From assembly GCF_013044135.1 (NCBI RefSeq), contig NZ_JABEPP010000001.1, positions 744,001 through 808,000 on the forward strand: a DNA stretch of 64,000 nt, read 5' to 3'. The position numbers were made by a program, and so were the translations under genes. This DNA is from Enterovirga aerilata. GTDB lineage: Bacteria; Pseudomonadota; Alphaproteobacteria; Rhizobiales; Beijerinckiaceae. The stretch's first letter is position 1. Every line of letters starts with the position of its first letter. The notes under the pieces are model-generated. The model did no database searches, was not told the origin of the DNA, and saw only the letters and a list, made by a program, of their open reading frames with translations. This document shows positions 36,823 to 45,791 of the stretch, one piece after another.

Positions 36823-37760
36823 TAGCGGATCCTCGGGTCGAACAGCGTATAGGCGAGATCCACGCAGAGATTGATCGCGATGTAGACGACCGAGAAGAGC
36901 AGGATCACGGCCTGGATGGTCGGGTAGTCGCGGGCGAGAACCGCATCCACGGTGAGGCGGCCAAGACCCGGGATGGAGAAGACGCTCTCCGTCACGACCA
37001 CGCCGCCGATGAGGAGCGCCACCCCGATGCCGATCACGGTGACGATCGGCACGGCCGCGTTCTTCAGCGCGTGGCGGAACAGGATCTTCCGCTCGACCTG
37101 CCCCTTGGCGCGCGCGGTGCGGATGTAGTCCTCGCCCAGCACCTCGAGCACGCTCGCGCGGGTCATGCGGGCGATGAGCGCGATATAGATCACCGACAGC
37201 GTCAGCGAAGGCAGGATCAGGCGCTGGAGGAAGCCCCGGAACCCGCCCGAGATCGATTGATAGCCCTGGATCGGCAGCCAGTTCAGCGTGATCGCGAAGA
37301 CGTAGATGAGCGCATAGCCGATCACGAAGACCGGGACGGAGAAGCCGAGGACCGAGAACCCCATCACGACCCGGTCGATCCAGGTGCCGTGCTTGTAGGC
37401 GGCGAGCACGCCCAGCGGCACGGCCACGAGCACCGCGATCACGATCGTCGTCAGCGCGAGCGAGACCGTCGGCTCGAGGCGCCCGACGATCAGCTCGGCG
37501 ACGGTCTTCTTGAAGAAGAAGCTTTCGCCGAAATTGCCGCTGAGCAGATTGCCGCTCCAGATCAGGAACTGGGTCAGGATCGGCTGGTCGAGCCCGAGCC
37601 GGGAGCGGATCATCGCGATCTGCTCTGAGGTGGCGTTGTCGCCCGCGATGACGGCCGCGGGGTCCCCCGGCGTCAGCCGCAGCATCAGGAAGACGAGCAC
37701 CGCCACGATCAGGAGGACCGGGATGGTCGCGAGGAGGCGGCGCAGGATGTAGCCGAGCAT
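36819..37760 (-). CDS. Peptide-type ABC transporter permease (DppB-like), second set
   Basis: Permease of 313 residues with the DppB pattern: LLATIPVLLIVAVLVFLMLR, then RLTPGDPAAVIAGD, EVLGEDYIRTARAKGQ (EAA loop), VTESVFSIPGLGRLTVDA and DLAYTLFDPRIRY at the end. It pairs with the DppC-like protein whose TTG start overlaps its stop. The gap of about 136 bases to the binding-protein gene upstream is filled by a palindromic repeat that could tune mRNA levels along the operon. Confidence 0.93.
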   Translation of the reverse strand: MLGYILRRLLATIPVLLIVAVLVFLMLRLTPGDPAAVIAGDNATSEQIAMIRSRLGLDQPILTQFLIWSGNLLSGNFGESFFFKKTVAELIVGRLEPTVSLALTTIVIAVLVAVPLGVLAAYKHGTWIDRVVMGFSVLGFSVPVFVIGYALIYVFAITLNWLPIQGYQSISGGFRGFLQRLILPSLTLSVIYIALIARMTRASVLEVLGEDYIRTARAKGQVERKILFRHALKNAAVPIVTVIGIGVALLIGGVVVTESVFSIPGLGRLTVDAVLARDYPTIQAVILLFSVVYIAINLCVDLAYTLFDPRIRY

Positions 37761-37789
37761 CAGGCAGCACCTCGGCAGGGCAGCAGGGT

Positions 37790-37890
37790 GTCATCCCCGG
37801 CCGGAGCGAAGCGAAGGGGAAGGGGATCCAGTCGCACGAACTCGACCTCGAGATCCCCTTCCCGGCCGCTGCGCGGCCGCCGGGGATGAC
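37790..37890. repeat. Palindromic intergenic repeat, copy A
   Basis: About 101 bp with complementary ends: GTCATCCCCGGC at the left and its complement GCCGGGGATGAC at the right, plus internal GGGGAAGGGGATCCAG against GATCCCCTTCCC, so the transcript could fold into one long stem. A related element of 114 bp occupies 42188-42301. Both sit in spacers of the same peptide operon. Confidence 0.8.
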
Positions 37891-37896
37891 CTTCGG

Positions 37897-39465
37897 TCAC
37901 TTCTTCTCGATGTTCCAGAAGACGGGTGCCGCGGCGGTCAGGATGCCCGAGATGTTCCCGCGCGTCCCGATCGGCACGTAGTACTGGCCGAGATGGATAT
38001 GGGTCACCACCTCGCGCTGGCGCAGCTGCACCTTCTCGACGATCTCCTTCTGCTTGGCGGGATCGGTCTCGCGCGCGAAATCGTCGCGCAACTTCTCCAT
38101 CTCGGCGTCGCACGGCCAGCCGAAGGCCGCCTTGTCGCAGGACGCGTTGATGAAGCCGGTCATCACCGGGTTCAGGATGTCGGCCGAGACCCAGGAGGTC
38201 AGCATCAGGTTCCAGCCGCCCTTGTCGACCGGGTCCTTGCGGGTGCGGCGGGAGACGACCGTCTGCCAGTCGGAGGACTGCATGTCGACCTTGAACCCGC
38301 CCTTCTCGAGGAGCTGCTTGGCGACGGGCGCGAGGTTCGTCAGCACCTGCAGGTCGGTCGAGTGCAGGAGCACGACCGGCGTGCCGTCGTAGCCCGCCTC
38401 CTTGAGCAGCTCCTGCGACCTCTTGAAGTTCGACTCGAGCAGGTTCTCCATGCCCTTCTCGGTCGCGAGCGCGGTGCCGCAGACGAAGATCGCCTTGCAG
38501 ACCTTGTAATAGTCCGGGTTTCCGATCGTCGCGTCCAGGAAGTCCTTCTGGTTCAGCGCGTAGAACATCGCCTGCCTGATCTTCGGATTGTTGAAGGGCG
38601 GCAGCAGGTGGTTCGGGCGGAGTGTGTATTGCAGACCGAGCGGGTTGTAGTCGACCAGCTTGATCGACTTGTCGCTCTTGAGCAGCGGGATGAGATCGTG
38701 CGGCGGCTGCTCGTAGTAGTCGATCTCGCCCCCCAGAAGGGCGTTCGCGGCCTGCTGGTGGTCGGAGATCGCGAGCCATTCGACGCGGTCGAGCTTGACG
38801 ACCTTGCCGCCGGCGAGGCCTGAGGCCGGCTCCGAGCGCGGCTTGTACTTGTCGAACTTGACGTAGACGATCTTGTCGCCCGGCTTCCACTCGTCCTGCT
38901 TGAACTTGAACGGGCCGGAGCCGGTGAAGTCCGAGATCTGCGTGTTGGGGTCGGTCTCCGCGACGCGCTTGGGCATCATGAAGGGCACGTTCGAGGACGG
39001 CTTGCCGAGCGCGAAGAGGAGCAGGCCCGTGGGCGATTTCAGCTTGATCGTGAAGGTCTTGTCGTCGCTCGCCGAGATGGTGTCGACGAAGCTCATGACC
39101 TTCTGGCCGAGCGGGTCGCGCGCCGACCAGCGCTTGATGGAGGCAACGCAATCCTCGGCCGTGACGGGCTTCTCGTCATGCCAGAGCAGGCCGTCGCGCA
39201 GCTTGAACGTGTAGGTGAGCTTGTCGGGCGACTCCGTGTAGGTGTCGACCATCTGCGGCTTGACCTCGCCCTTCTCGTCCAGCGCGAAGAGCGTGTCGTA
39301 GATCATGTAGCCGTGGTTGCGGACGATGTAGGCCGTGGTCCAGATCGGATCCAGGATCTTCACGTCGGAATGCATCACGGCCTTGAGCGTCGTCTGGGCC
39401 TGGGCCACGGACGTTCCGGCCAGCGCCGCCGCCGCGAACGCCGCCATTCTCCACGCGAAACTCAT
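37897..39465 (-). CDS. Peptide-type ABC transporter substrate-binding protein, second set
   Basis: Periplasmic family 5 solute-binding protein, 522 residues. The Sec signal peptide MSFAWRMAAFAAAALAGTSV ends AQAQ. The family block LRDGLLWHDEKPVTAEDCV, FKFKQDEWKPGDKIVYVK and RQAMFYALNQKDFLDATIG follow in order. ATG 39465 is the start of the signal peptide. It lies between the amidase gene and the permeases, so its ligand is likely an amide, peptide or N-acyl amino acid; this is inferred from the operon. Confidence 0.93.
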   Translation of the reverse strand: MSFAWRMAAFAAAALAGTSVAQAQTTLKAVMHSDVKILDPIWTTAYIVRNHGYMIYDTLFALDEKGEVKPQMVDTYTESPDKLTYTFKLRDGLLWHDEKPVTAEDCVASIKRWSARDPLGQKVMSFVDTISASDDKTFTIKLKSPTGLLLFALGKPSSNVPFMMPKRVAETDPNTQISDFTGSGPFKFKQDEWKPGDKIVYVKFDKYKPRSEPASGLAGGKVVKLDRVEWLAISDHQQAANALLGGEIDYYEQPPHDLIPLLKSDKSIKLVDYNPLGLQYTLRPNHLLPPFNNPKIRQAMFYALNQKDFLDATIGNPDYYKVCKAIFVCGTALATEKGMENLLESNFKRSQELLKEAGYDGTPVVLLHSTDLQVLTNLAPVAKQLLEKGGFKVDMQSSDWQTVVSRRTRKDPVDKGGWNLMLTSWVSADILNPVMTGFINASCDKAAFGWPCDAEMEKLRDDFARETDPAKQKEIVEKVQLRQREVVTHIHLGQYYVPIGTRGNISGILTAAAPVFWNIEKK

Positions 39466-39536
39466 TCCCACCTCCGCTGTCGCGCCCCTTGCGCGGTTCT
39501 TATGAAAGGAGAATGCACGCGGCGTGCCGCCCCGTG

Positions 39537-41006
39537 TCAATCGCCAGCGCGTGCAGCATCCCGCTCGTAGGCCGCCGCGATCGCGAGGAGTTCGCGATCG
39601 GCGCGCGGGCGTCCCACGAGCTGAATGCCCATCGGCCTGCCCCGCTCGTCGAAGCCGGCCGGGACGTTGACCACCGGGCAGCCCGAGAGCGTGCCGATCA
39701 CGACCACCTCCATCCAGCGATGATAGCTGTCCATCGGCACGCCCGCGACCTCCTGGGGCCAGCGCCAGTCGATCGGGAAGGGGAAGACCTGGGCGGTCGG
39801 CAGTGCGAGGGCGTCGAAGCGCTCGAAGAGCTTCAGGGCGACCTGGTAGAATTTCGCCCGGGTTCTCGCGGCGGCCGAGATGTCCTCGGAGCCGAGCCGG
39901 AATCCGCCCTCGATCTCCCAGGTCATCTCGGGCTTGAGGAGAGCCCGCTTGGCGAGATCGGCATAGACCTCGCCGTAGCGGCTGCTCATGGCCCAGTGCC
40001 GGAGCGTGACGAAGCTTTCCCAGAGGTCGGCCCAGGGAAACGGTACGGAGACGGGCTCGATCTGCCAGCCTGCCGGCTCCAGATCGCGGAGCGCGGCCTG
40101 GCAGAGATCGAGGATGCCGGGCTCGAAGGGCAGCCTGCCGTCGAGATCGGCCAGCCACGCGATACGGGGCGCCTCCTTGGGCGCAAGTCCGGCCTCGAAG
40201 GGCTCCGGCTCGGTCGCAAGCGAGAGCGGGGCGCGGGGATCGTAGCCCGCCATCACGGTCAGCATCGCCGCGAGATCGGCGACGCTCCTCCCCATCGGAC
40301 CGTTCGTCGCGAGCTGGGCGTAGAACGGGTCCTGCGCCGGCACTGTCGGGACGCGGCCCTGGGACGGCCGGAAGCCGAAGACGTTGTTCCAGGCGCCGGG
40401 ATTGCGCAGCGAGCCGCCGAAATCGGAGCCGTCAGCCACGGGCAGCATGGCAAGGGCGAGCGCGACCGCGGCGCCGCCGCTCGAGCCGCCGGCGCTGAGC
40501 TCGGGCAGGTAGGCGTTGCGGGTCGGTCCGAAGACCGGGTTGTAGGTGTGCGAGCCGAGCCCGTATTCGGGCACGTTCGTCTTGCCGACGATGATGGCGC
40601 CGGCCTGCCGGATGCGCCCAACGTGGAGGTCGTCCTCGGCCGGGACATGGTCCGAGAAGAGAGGCGAGCCCCAGGTGGTTCTGAGCCCCGCCGTCGCGGC
40701 GAGATCCTTGATGGCGATCGGCAGGCCGTGCAGCGCGCTGACCGTGCCGCCGGATGCCCGCCGCTCGTCCGCCTCCCGCGCCTCGGCGAGGATGTCCGCG
40801 CGCGGGCGCAGCGACACGACCGCGTTGTAGGTGGGGTTCAGCGCCTCGATCCGGTCGAGGCAGGCGGTCGCGAGCTCGACGGACGAGATTTCGCCGCCGC
40901 GCAGCCGCCGCTGCAGCGTGACGCCGTCGTCCCGCAGCAATTCGGGCGGCTCCAGCCCGGCGGGCGGGACGAGGCGGCCGTCGCGGCCGAAGGCGGGCCG
41001 GCGCAT
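39537..41006 (-). CDS. Amidase (amidase-signature family)
   Basis: Ser-cisSer-Lys hydrolase of 489 residues. The catalytic set is visible: Lys in GLPIAIKDLAATAG (about 98-104), cis-Ser in the Gly/Ser-rich ELSAGGSSGGAAVALA (about 167-182) and nucleophile Ser in DGSDFGGSLRNPGAW (about 192-206). It hydrolyses a carboxylic amide to acid and ammonia. No signal peptide, so it is cytosolic and acts after import. Its ATG overlaps the M20 gene stop by one base. Broad substrate range in the family prevents a precise call. Confidence 0.93.
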   Translation of the reverse strand: MRRPAFGRDGRLVPPAGLEPPELLRDDGVTLQRRLRGGEISSVELATACLDRIEALNPTYNAVVSLRPRADILAEAREADERRASGGTVSALHGLPIAIKDLAATAGLRTTWGSPLFSDHVPAEDDLHVGRIRQAGAIIVGKTNVPEYGLGSHTYNPVFGPTRNAYLPELSAGGSSGGAAVALALAMLPVADGSDFGGSLRNPGAWNNVFGFRPSQGRVPTVPAQDPFYAQLATNGPMGRSVADLAAMLTVMAGYDPRAPLSLATEPEPFEAGLAPKEAPRIAWLADLDGRLPFEPGILDLCQAALRDLEPAGWQIEPVSVPFPWADLWESFVTLRHWAMSSRYGEVYADLAKRALLKPEMTWEIEGGFRLGSEDISAAARTRAKFYQVALKLFERFDALALPTAQVFPFPIDWRWPQEVAGVPMDSYHRWMEVVVIGTLSGCPVVNVPAGFDERGRPMGIQLVGRPRADRELLAIAAAYERDAARAGD

Positions 41007-42139
41007 CAGGTCAGCCGGTGGAGGAGGCCGGCGATGAGGCGGCTGCGCTCAGCCAGGCTCTCCACCTCGATATGCTCTTCCAGCGTGTGGTACCCGGCGC
41101 CGAGAAGGCCCAGCCCGTCGAGCGAGGGAATGCCGGCAGCGCCGGTGAAATTGGCATCCGAGCCCCCGCCCGCCGAGCCGTGCGGCAGGTCGAAGCCGAG
41201 ATCGCGCGCCACCCCCTTCGCCACCTCGTAGACCGCCATCGTCTCCTCGTCCGGCTCCCAGACGGGGCGGGTCACGCCGCGGGTGACCGTGAAGCGCGTA
41301 CCGTCCGGATTGCGGACGGAGAGCGCAAGCATGCGTTCGACGCCGCGGTCGAGGTCGGCCTGGCGCTTGGCCATGGACAGCGCCTCGGCGCGGCAGGTCG
41401 TCGGCACGCAGTTGACCCAGCGCCCGCCCTCGATGACGCCGACCGAAAAGGTGCAGTCCTCGTCCGTCATCGCCTCGATGGCGAGGAGCTGGCGCGCCAT
41501 CGCGTTGATCGCCGAGCGGCCCTCCTTGAGCGCCGCCCCGGCATGGCTCGGCCGGCCTTCCGCGAGGAGGTTGAAGCGGGCGATGGCATAGCGGCCGGTG
41601 ACGACGCCGTTGCCGGGCTTCCCGGGCTCGGGCACGAGCACGTAGCGATGCTGACGCGCCTCGCTCATGATGAGGTCGCGCGTGCCGGGACTGCCGATCT
41701 CCTCGTCGCTCGTCAGCAGCACCGAGATGGGAAGGGGCGTCTCGATACCCGCGCGGGCGAGCTGGACCACGGCCTCGAGCGACGCGTAGGCGCCGCCCTT
41801 CATGTCGAGGATGCCCGGGCCGTAGCAGCGCCCGTTCTCGCGCCGGAACGGGAGCTTCTCCAGCGTGCCGACCGGATGGACCGTGTCGAGATGCGACATC
41901 AGCAGGATGCCGGGCTCGCCGCTCCGCGGATGCGGGAACTCGGCGCGGACGCAATCACCGAGGCCCGGCGGTCCGGGGATGCGCTCGATCCTCGCGCCCG
42001 CCGCCGCGAGATCTGCGGATGCGATGTCCATCATGCGGTTGACCGCCAGGATGTCGAAGGTCGGGCTCTCGGCCTCTACCCAGCGCTTGAGGCCGGCGAG
42101 CATGGCGTCGGTATCGAAGGGGAGGGCAGCGGGGTTCAT
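41006..42139 (-). CDS. M20 family metallopeptidase (carboxypeptidase G2-like)
   Basis: Zinc-dependent exopeptidase, 377 residues, of the CPG2/ArgE-like M20 class. Metal ligands lie in LLMSHLDTVHP (about 75-85), YGPGILDMKGGAYA (Asp), LLTSDEEIGSPG (Glu-Glu, catalytic base) and HTLEEHIEVESL near the end. GRPSHAGAALKEGRSAI marks the dimerisation lid. It removes a C-terminal glutamate or similar residue from a conjugate. ATG 42139 is chosen at the family start. Fourth-to-last enzyme gene of the operon, coupled by TGATG to the amidase. Confidence 0.92.
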   Translation of the reverse strand: MNPAALPFDTDAMLAGLKRWVEAESPTFDILAVNRMMDIASADLAAAGARIERIPGPPGLGDCVRAEFPHPRSGEPGILLMSHLDTVHPVGTLEKLPFRRENGRCYGPGILDMKGGAYASLEAVVQLARAGIETPLPISVLLTSDEEIGSPGTRDLIMSEARQHRYVLVPEPGKPGNGVVTGRYAIARFNLLAEGRPSHAGAALKEGRSAINAMARQLLAIEAMTDEDCTFSVGVIEGGRWVNCVPTTCRAEALSMAKRQADLDRGVERMLALSVRNPDGTRFTVTRGVTRPVWEPDEETMAVYEVAKGVARDLGFDLPHGSAGGGSDANFTGAAGIPSLDGLGLLGAGYHTLEEHIEVESLAERSRLIAGLLHRLT

Positions 42140-42187
42140 GGCTGGGCGTTCTCGGATGGCGCGACTTCGCGCTTGACATTTATTCCT

Positions 42188-42301
42188 GTCATCCCCGGCG
42201 GCCGGAAGGGCCGGGAAGGGGATCCAGGTCGGCAAGGCTCCGGCGCGAGACGCTTGGATCCCCTTCCCCTCCGCGGCTGCGCCGCTCCGGCCGGGGATGA
42301 C
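42188..42301. repeat. Palindromic intergenic repeat, copy B
   Basis: About 114 bp with the same ends as copy A at 37790 (GTCATCCCCGGC ... GGCCGGGGATGAC) and the same internal GGGGATCCAG / GGATCCCCTTCCC pairing, but a different, longer middle. A further short repeat-like stretch, rich in GAGGCTCCGCTGCGCTCCGC, adjoins at about 42318-42361. It fills the spacer between the two M20 genes. Confidence 0.8.
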
Positions 42302-42392
42302 AAGGAGGTGCTCCTGCGTGCTTCGAGGCTCCGCTGCGCTCCGCACCTCAGGATGATGAGGTTGAGGAGGGCAAAACCGTTCAGGGCGACGC

Positions 42393-43553
42393 TCACGCCG
42401 CGAGGCGCTTCTCGACCACCCGCGCGAGCAGGCTCGCGCCGAGCGGCAGGATCTCCTCGCCCAGCACGAAGGCCGGATTGTGCAGGGGCACCCGGCCGGT
42501 ATGGCCCACGAAGGCATAGGCGCCCGGCACGGCGCGCAGCATGTCGGCGAAATCCTCCGATCCCATCATCGGTTTCGGGTCGGTCAGCACGTTCTCGGCG
42601 CCGACGATGTCGCGCGCGGCATCCGCCAGCGCCTCCGCCTCGGCTTTCGTGTTGACCAGCACGTCGAAGATCGGCCGGATGTCGACCGCGACCTCCATGC
42701 CGAACGAGAGCGCGACGCCCTGCGCGATGGTGCGCATGCGCTCGTGAACGAGAGCGGCGACCTCCCGCGAGAAGGTCCTGATCGTTCCGGCGAGCGCCGC
42801 CTCCTCCGGTATCACGTTGTAGGCGGAGCCGGCATGGATCTGCGTGATGGACACAACCGCGGCCTGCAGGGGGTCGGTGTTGCGGGACACGATCGTCTGG
42901 AGCGCCTGGGCGAGGGCGGTCGCGGCCACGATCGGGTCGCGTCCGACATGCGGCATGGCGCCGTGGCTGCCCGCGCCGGTGATCCTGATGTCGAAGAAGT
43001 CGGCGCCGGCCATCGCCTGTCCCGGCCACACGGCGATCTGCCCCGGCTCGAGATAGGGCGAGTTGTGGAGGCCGTAGATCTCGTCGCAGGGGAAGCGCTC
43101 GAAGAGCCTGTCCGCCAGCATCGCGCGGGCGCCCCCGAGACCTTCCTCGGCCGGCTGGAACACGAACACGGCCGTGCCCTTGAAGCCGCGGTTCTCGGCT
43201 AGGTAGCGAGCCGCGCCGAGCAGCATCGTCGTGTGCCCGTCATGCCCGCAGGCATGCATCTTCCCCGGGACGGTCGAGCGCCAAGGCAGGTTCGTCAGCT
43301 CCTCGATCGGAAGCGCGTCCATGTCGGCGCGCAGCCCGATGCGGCGGCCCGGCCCGCCGGTGCCGTGCAGGATCCCGACCACGCCCGTCCGGCCGATACC
43401 GCGATGCACCTCGATGCCCCAGGAGGCGAGCTTCCCGGCCACGACCTCGGAGGTGCGGACCTCCTCGAAGCCGATCTCCGGATGGGCGTGCAGGTCGCGC
43501 CGGATGGCGACGAGGTCCTCGGTGAAATCCTGGATGGCGGGCATCGCGCCCAT
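42393..43553 (-). CDS. M20 family amidohydrolase (hippurate/N-acyl amino acid hydrolase)
   Basis: Aminoacylase-type M20D enzyme, 386 residues. RRDLHAHPEIGFEE (about 18-31) and LRADMDALPIEE open the metal centre. HACGHDGHTTMLLGAA contains the CxH ligand motif, and FVFQPAEEGLGGARAM the catalytic Glu pair; GSHGAMPHVGRDP and MGSEDFADML close it. It cleaves an N-acyl (for example benzoyl or acetyl) amino acid into acid and amino acid. Cytosolic. Starts 24 bases after the MlrC-like gene stop. Confidence 0.93.
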   Translation of the reverse strand: MGAMPAIQDFTEDLVAIRRDLHAHPEIGFEEVRTSEVVAGKLASWGIEVHRGIGRTGVVGILHGTGGPGRRIGLRADMDALPIEELTNLPWRSTVPGKMHACGHDGHTTMLLGAARYLAENRGFKGTAVFVFQPAEEGLGGARAMLADRLFERFPCDEIYGLHNSPYLEPGQIAVWPGQAMAGADFFDIRITGAGSHGAMPHVGRDPIVAATALAQALQTIVSRNTDPLQAAVVSITQIHAGSAYNVIPEEAALAGTIRTFSREVAALVHERMRTIAQGVALSFGMEVAVDIRPIFDVLVNTKAEAEALADAARDIVGAENVLTDPKPMMGSEDFADMLRAVPGAYAFVGHTGRVPLHNPAFVLGEEILPLGASLLARVVEKRLAA

Positions 43554-43577
43554 GTCACTCTCCGTCGTGTTCGAAGG

Positions 43578-45083
43578 TCAGGCGCCCGCGAAGACCGGGC
43601 CGAGCGGGGACATACGCATGCCGGGGCGCAGGCGCGTCCAGGGGAGGGCGGCTGGATCAACCGGCATCGGGCCGGGCGCGGCGCAGACGAGGATCGTCTC
43701 CGCGACGGGTTCGAAATCGGCACGGAAATGCACCGAGCTCTTGTTCACGAGGATCGCCTGTGCGGTCGGCTCGATTCCGACCTGCCGGTACATGGCCTGA
43801 TCCGCCATCTGCGCCTTGCGCGACGCGACCGCGATGCGGACATCGCCGATCCGCAGGCACGCGCAGGGCCCGAGCTTCATGCGGGCGCCGCCATAGAAGG
43901 GGCCGGGCGCGACGAAGTTGCCGTCGGACAGCGCCTCGACCGCGAACTCCGCTTCGAGCGGCGCATCGCCCGGAACGCGCGACTTGGCGCCGAGTGCGAC
44001 CCGGATCGTCGCGCCTGTTCCTGCCGCATGGGCGGCGGAGGCTGCCGCCGGATCGACGATGAGGCCGACCGCGGCGCGGCGCGCCTGGTTGCGGACAAGC
44101 GCGTGCACCATCCCCATCGTGTCCGAATCGCCGCCGGCGCCCGGGTTGTCCTGGGTGTCCGAGATCACGACGGGGCGGGTCGCGGTCTCCGCGATGCGCA
44201 TCGCCTCGCGCACGCCCTCGTCCGGCGTGTAGACGCGGCCGCGGAACGCCTCCTCGCTCGCCATCACCAGCGCGGCGATCTCGTCGGCCGCCCTGTCCGC
44301 CTCCGCCTGGCTCGCCCCGTAGGCGACGACCGACGGGCCGCAATCCGGGAAGTCGGCGGCCGGAAATCCCGGCAGGAAGGACAGGGTCGGCACGGCCTCG
44401 CTCTCGAGGGCGGCAAGCCGACCGTAGATGGTCCGGCACGGCTCCATGGCGGTCGCCTGCCAGGCGATCGGAATGAGATACGGGATCTGCCGGAAGGCCT
44501 TGGCATGCCGCCGTGCCGTCCCGATGATGTCCGCGAGGTATTCGGCCGAGCGCCGTCCGGTCTCCGCCATGTCGACGTGCGGATACGTGCGGTACGCGAT
44601 GAGCGCATCCGCGCTCTCCACCATCAGCGGGGTCACGTTGCCGTGCAGATCGAGGCTCGCGACCAGCGGCACGTCCGGTCCGATCGCGAGGCGCACGCGG
44701 CGCAGCACCTCGCCTTCCCCGTCGTCGACATGCTCGGCCACCATGGCGCCGTGGAGGTCGAGATAGACCGCATCGACCGGCAGCGCCGCCCGAATCCGCT
44801 CGACGAGATCGCCCGCGATCCGCTCAAAGGCCTCGCGCGTCACATGGGCCGACGGGCTCGCGGCGCACCAGAGGGACGGGAGCAGCGTCCAGCCGCGGCG
44901 CCGTCCTTCCTCGATGAAGCCCGACGCACCCACATTCACGTTGCGGACGGCCTCGAACACGCCCTCGCCGCGCGTCAGGACCGGCCAGCCGCCGCCCTGC
45001 TCGAAAGCCTCCATGCCCGCCCTGGAAGGCGCAAACGTGTTGGTCTCGTGCAGGAAGCCGCCGAGGGCGACGCGGTAGGGCAT
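43578..45083 (-). CDS. M81 family metallopeptidase (MlrC-like)
   Basis: Member of the MlrC family (501 residues), known from the last step of microcystin breakdown in sphingomonads but widespread in bacteria without that pathway. The N-terminal ALGGFLHETNTFAPSRAG has the family HETNTF motif. LDLHGAMVAEH and LVASLDLHGNVT hold zinc-binding Asp/His residues, and ISDTQDNPGAGGDSDTMG (about 333-350) is the C-terminal domain mark. ATG 45083 is the homology start. First gene of the eight-gene peptide/amide operon; the promoter must lie in the spacer upstream of 45083. Confidence 0.92.
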   Translation of the reverse strand: MPYRVALGGFLHETNTFAPSRAGMEAFEQGGGWPVLTRGEGVFEAVRNVNVGASGFIEEGRRRGWTLLPSLWCAASPSAHVTREAFERIAGDLVERIRAALPVDAVYLDLHGAMVAEHVDDGEGEVLRRVRLAIGPDVPLVASLDLHGNVTPLMVESADALIAYRTYPHVDMAETGRRSAEYLADIIGTARRHAKAFRQIPYLIPIAWQATAMEPCRTIYGRLAALESEAVPTLSFLPGFPAADFPDCGPSVVAYGASQAEADRAADEIAALVMASEEAFRGRVYTPDEGVREAMRIAETATRPVVISDTQDNPGAGGDSDTMGMVHALVRNQARRAAVGLIVDPAAASAAHAAGTGATIRVALGAKSRVPGDAPLEAEFAVEALSDGNFVAPGPFYGGARMKLGPCACLRIGDVRIAVASRKAQMADQAMYRQVGIEPTAQAILVNKSSVHFRADFEPVAETILVCAAPGPMPVDPAALPWTRLRPGMRMSPLGPVFAGA

Positions 45084-45385
45084 GTCGGGGAGGGTGTCAG
45101 CGTGTCGGCCGAGAACCAAGCACGCCGCGGCGCGCCAGCCAAGCTCTAATCTCGGGCCGGAACGGGCGCGGTCACTCCCCTTGCGGACGACACCCCGCGA
45201 CGTATGGGCAGCGACCGATCAGGAACAAAGCGGCGTTGCAGCCCCATCCTCCAAGATCGTTGGTGAATGTAGAACGTCAGCTCGCCAAGCTTAACCGTCG
45301 CGTTTCGCGTCTATCCGAGCCGGAAACCTTCCGCCACCCTTGCGGGTTGTGCTTCGGAGCTGGTGAAATCTCAGGGACGACGGAC
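45084..45385. other. Intergenic region between MlrC-like and secreted-protein genes
   Basis: 302 bases between two divergent genes. It must contain the promoter of the peptide operon and that of the small secreted protein. An open frame runs in from 45236 to join the secreted protein, but the added residues show no homology and the signal peptide starts only at 45386. No repeat, RNA gene or operator is recognised. Confidence 0.5.
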
Positions 45386-45724
45386 ATGAACAAGGTCATA
45401 TCTGTCATGGCCGCGGCGACGCTGGGTGCGGGCCTGATGGCCATGTCGCCGGGCGCGCAGGCGAAGCCCGCTCTCCCGGATGCGGATGCACTCGCCGCCT
45501 CCGTGCCGAACGCCGAGTACACGCAGCATCGCGGGCGCCGCCACGGGCATTACCGCAGCCATCGCGGGCGCGATGCGGCGGCAGCGGCTGCCGCCGTGGG
45601 CGTCGCGGGTGCGCTGATCGGCGGCGCGATCGCGGCCCAGCAGCGGCGCGACTACTATTACGACCGGCCCTACGGCGCCTACGGCCATTACGGGCCGGAT
45701 TACGACTACTACGATCCGTACTAA
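45386..45724 (+). CDS. Small secreted Gly/Tyr/His-rich protein, 112 aa
   Basis: Sec signal peptide (MNKVISVMAAATLGAGLMA ... GAQA), then a polar stretch with HRGRRHGHYRSHRGRD, an Ala/Gly hydrophobic segment (AAAVGVAGALIGGAIAAQ) resembling a glycine-zipper helix and a Tyr-rich tail (RRDYYYDRPYGAYGHYG). Such proteins occur in the envelope of many alphaproteobacteria. The ATG at 45386 begins the signal peptide and follows GGGACGACGG. The strong terminator downstream ends its transcript. Function unknown. Confidence 0.75.
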   Translation: MNKVISVMAAATLGAGLMAMSPGAQAKPALPDADALAASVPNAEYTQHRGRRHGHYRSHRGRDAAAAAAAVGVAGALIGGAIAAQQRRDYYYDRPYGAYGHYGPDYDYYDPY

Positions 45725-45756
45725 GCGGGGCCGGGCTCACGGGCCTGTCTGGTAGG

Positions 45757-45787
45757 AGCCCGGCCGCCGGAAGGCGGCCGGGCTTTT
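45757..45787 (+). terminator. Strong Rho-independent terminator
   Basis: A 12-bp perfect stem, AGCCCGGCCGCC paired with GGCGGCCGGGCT, with loop GGAA and followed by TTTT on the plus strand. It lies 33 bases past the small secreted gene stop and just before the zur stop on the other strand, so it may serve both convergent genes. Confidence 0.88.
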
Positions 45788-45791
45788 CGAA

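Noticed and set aside
45236-45385. N-terminal extension of the small secreted protein
   Set aside because: It would bury the signal peptide; ATG 45386 begins a complete one.
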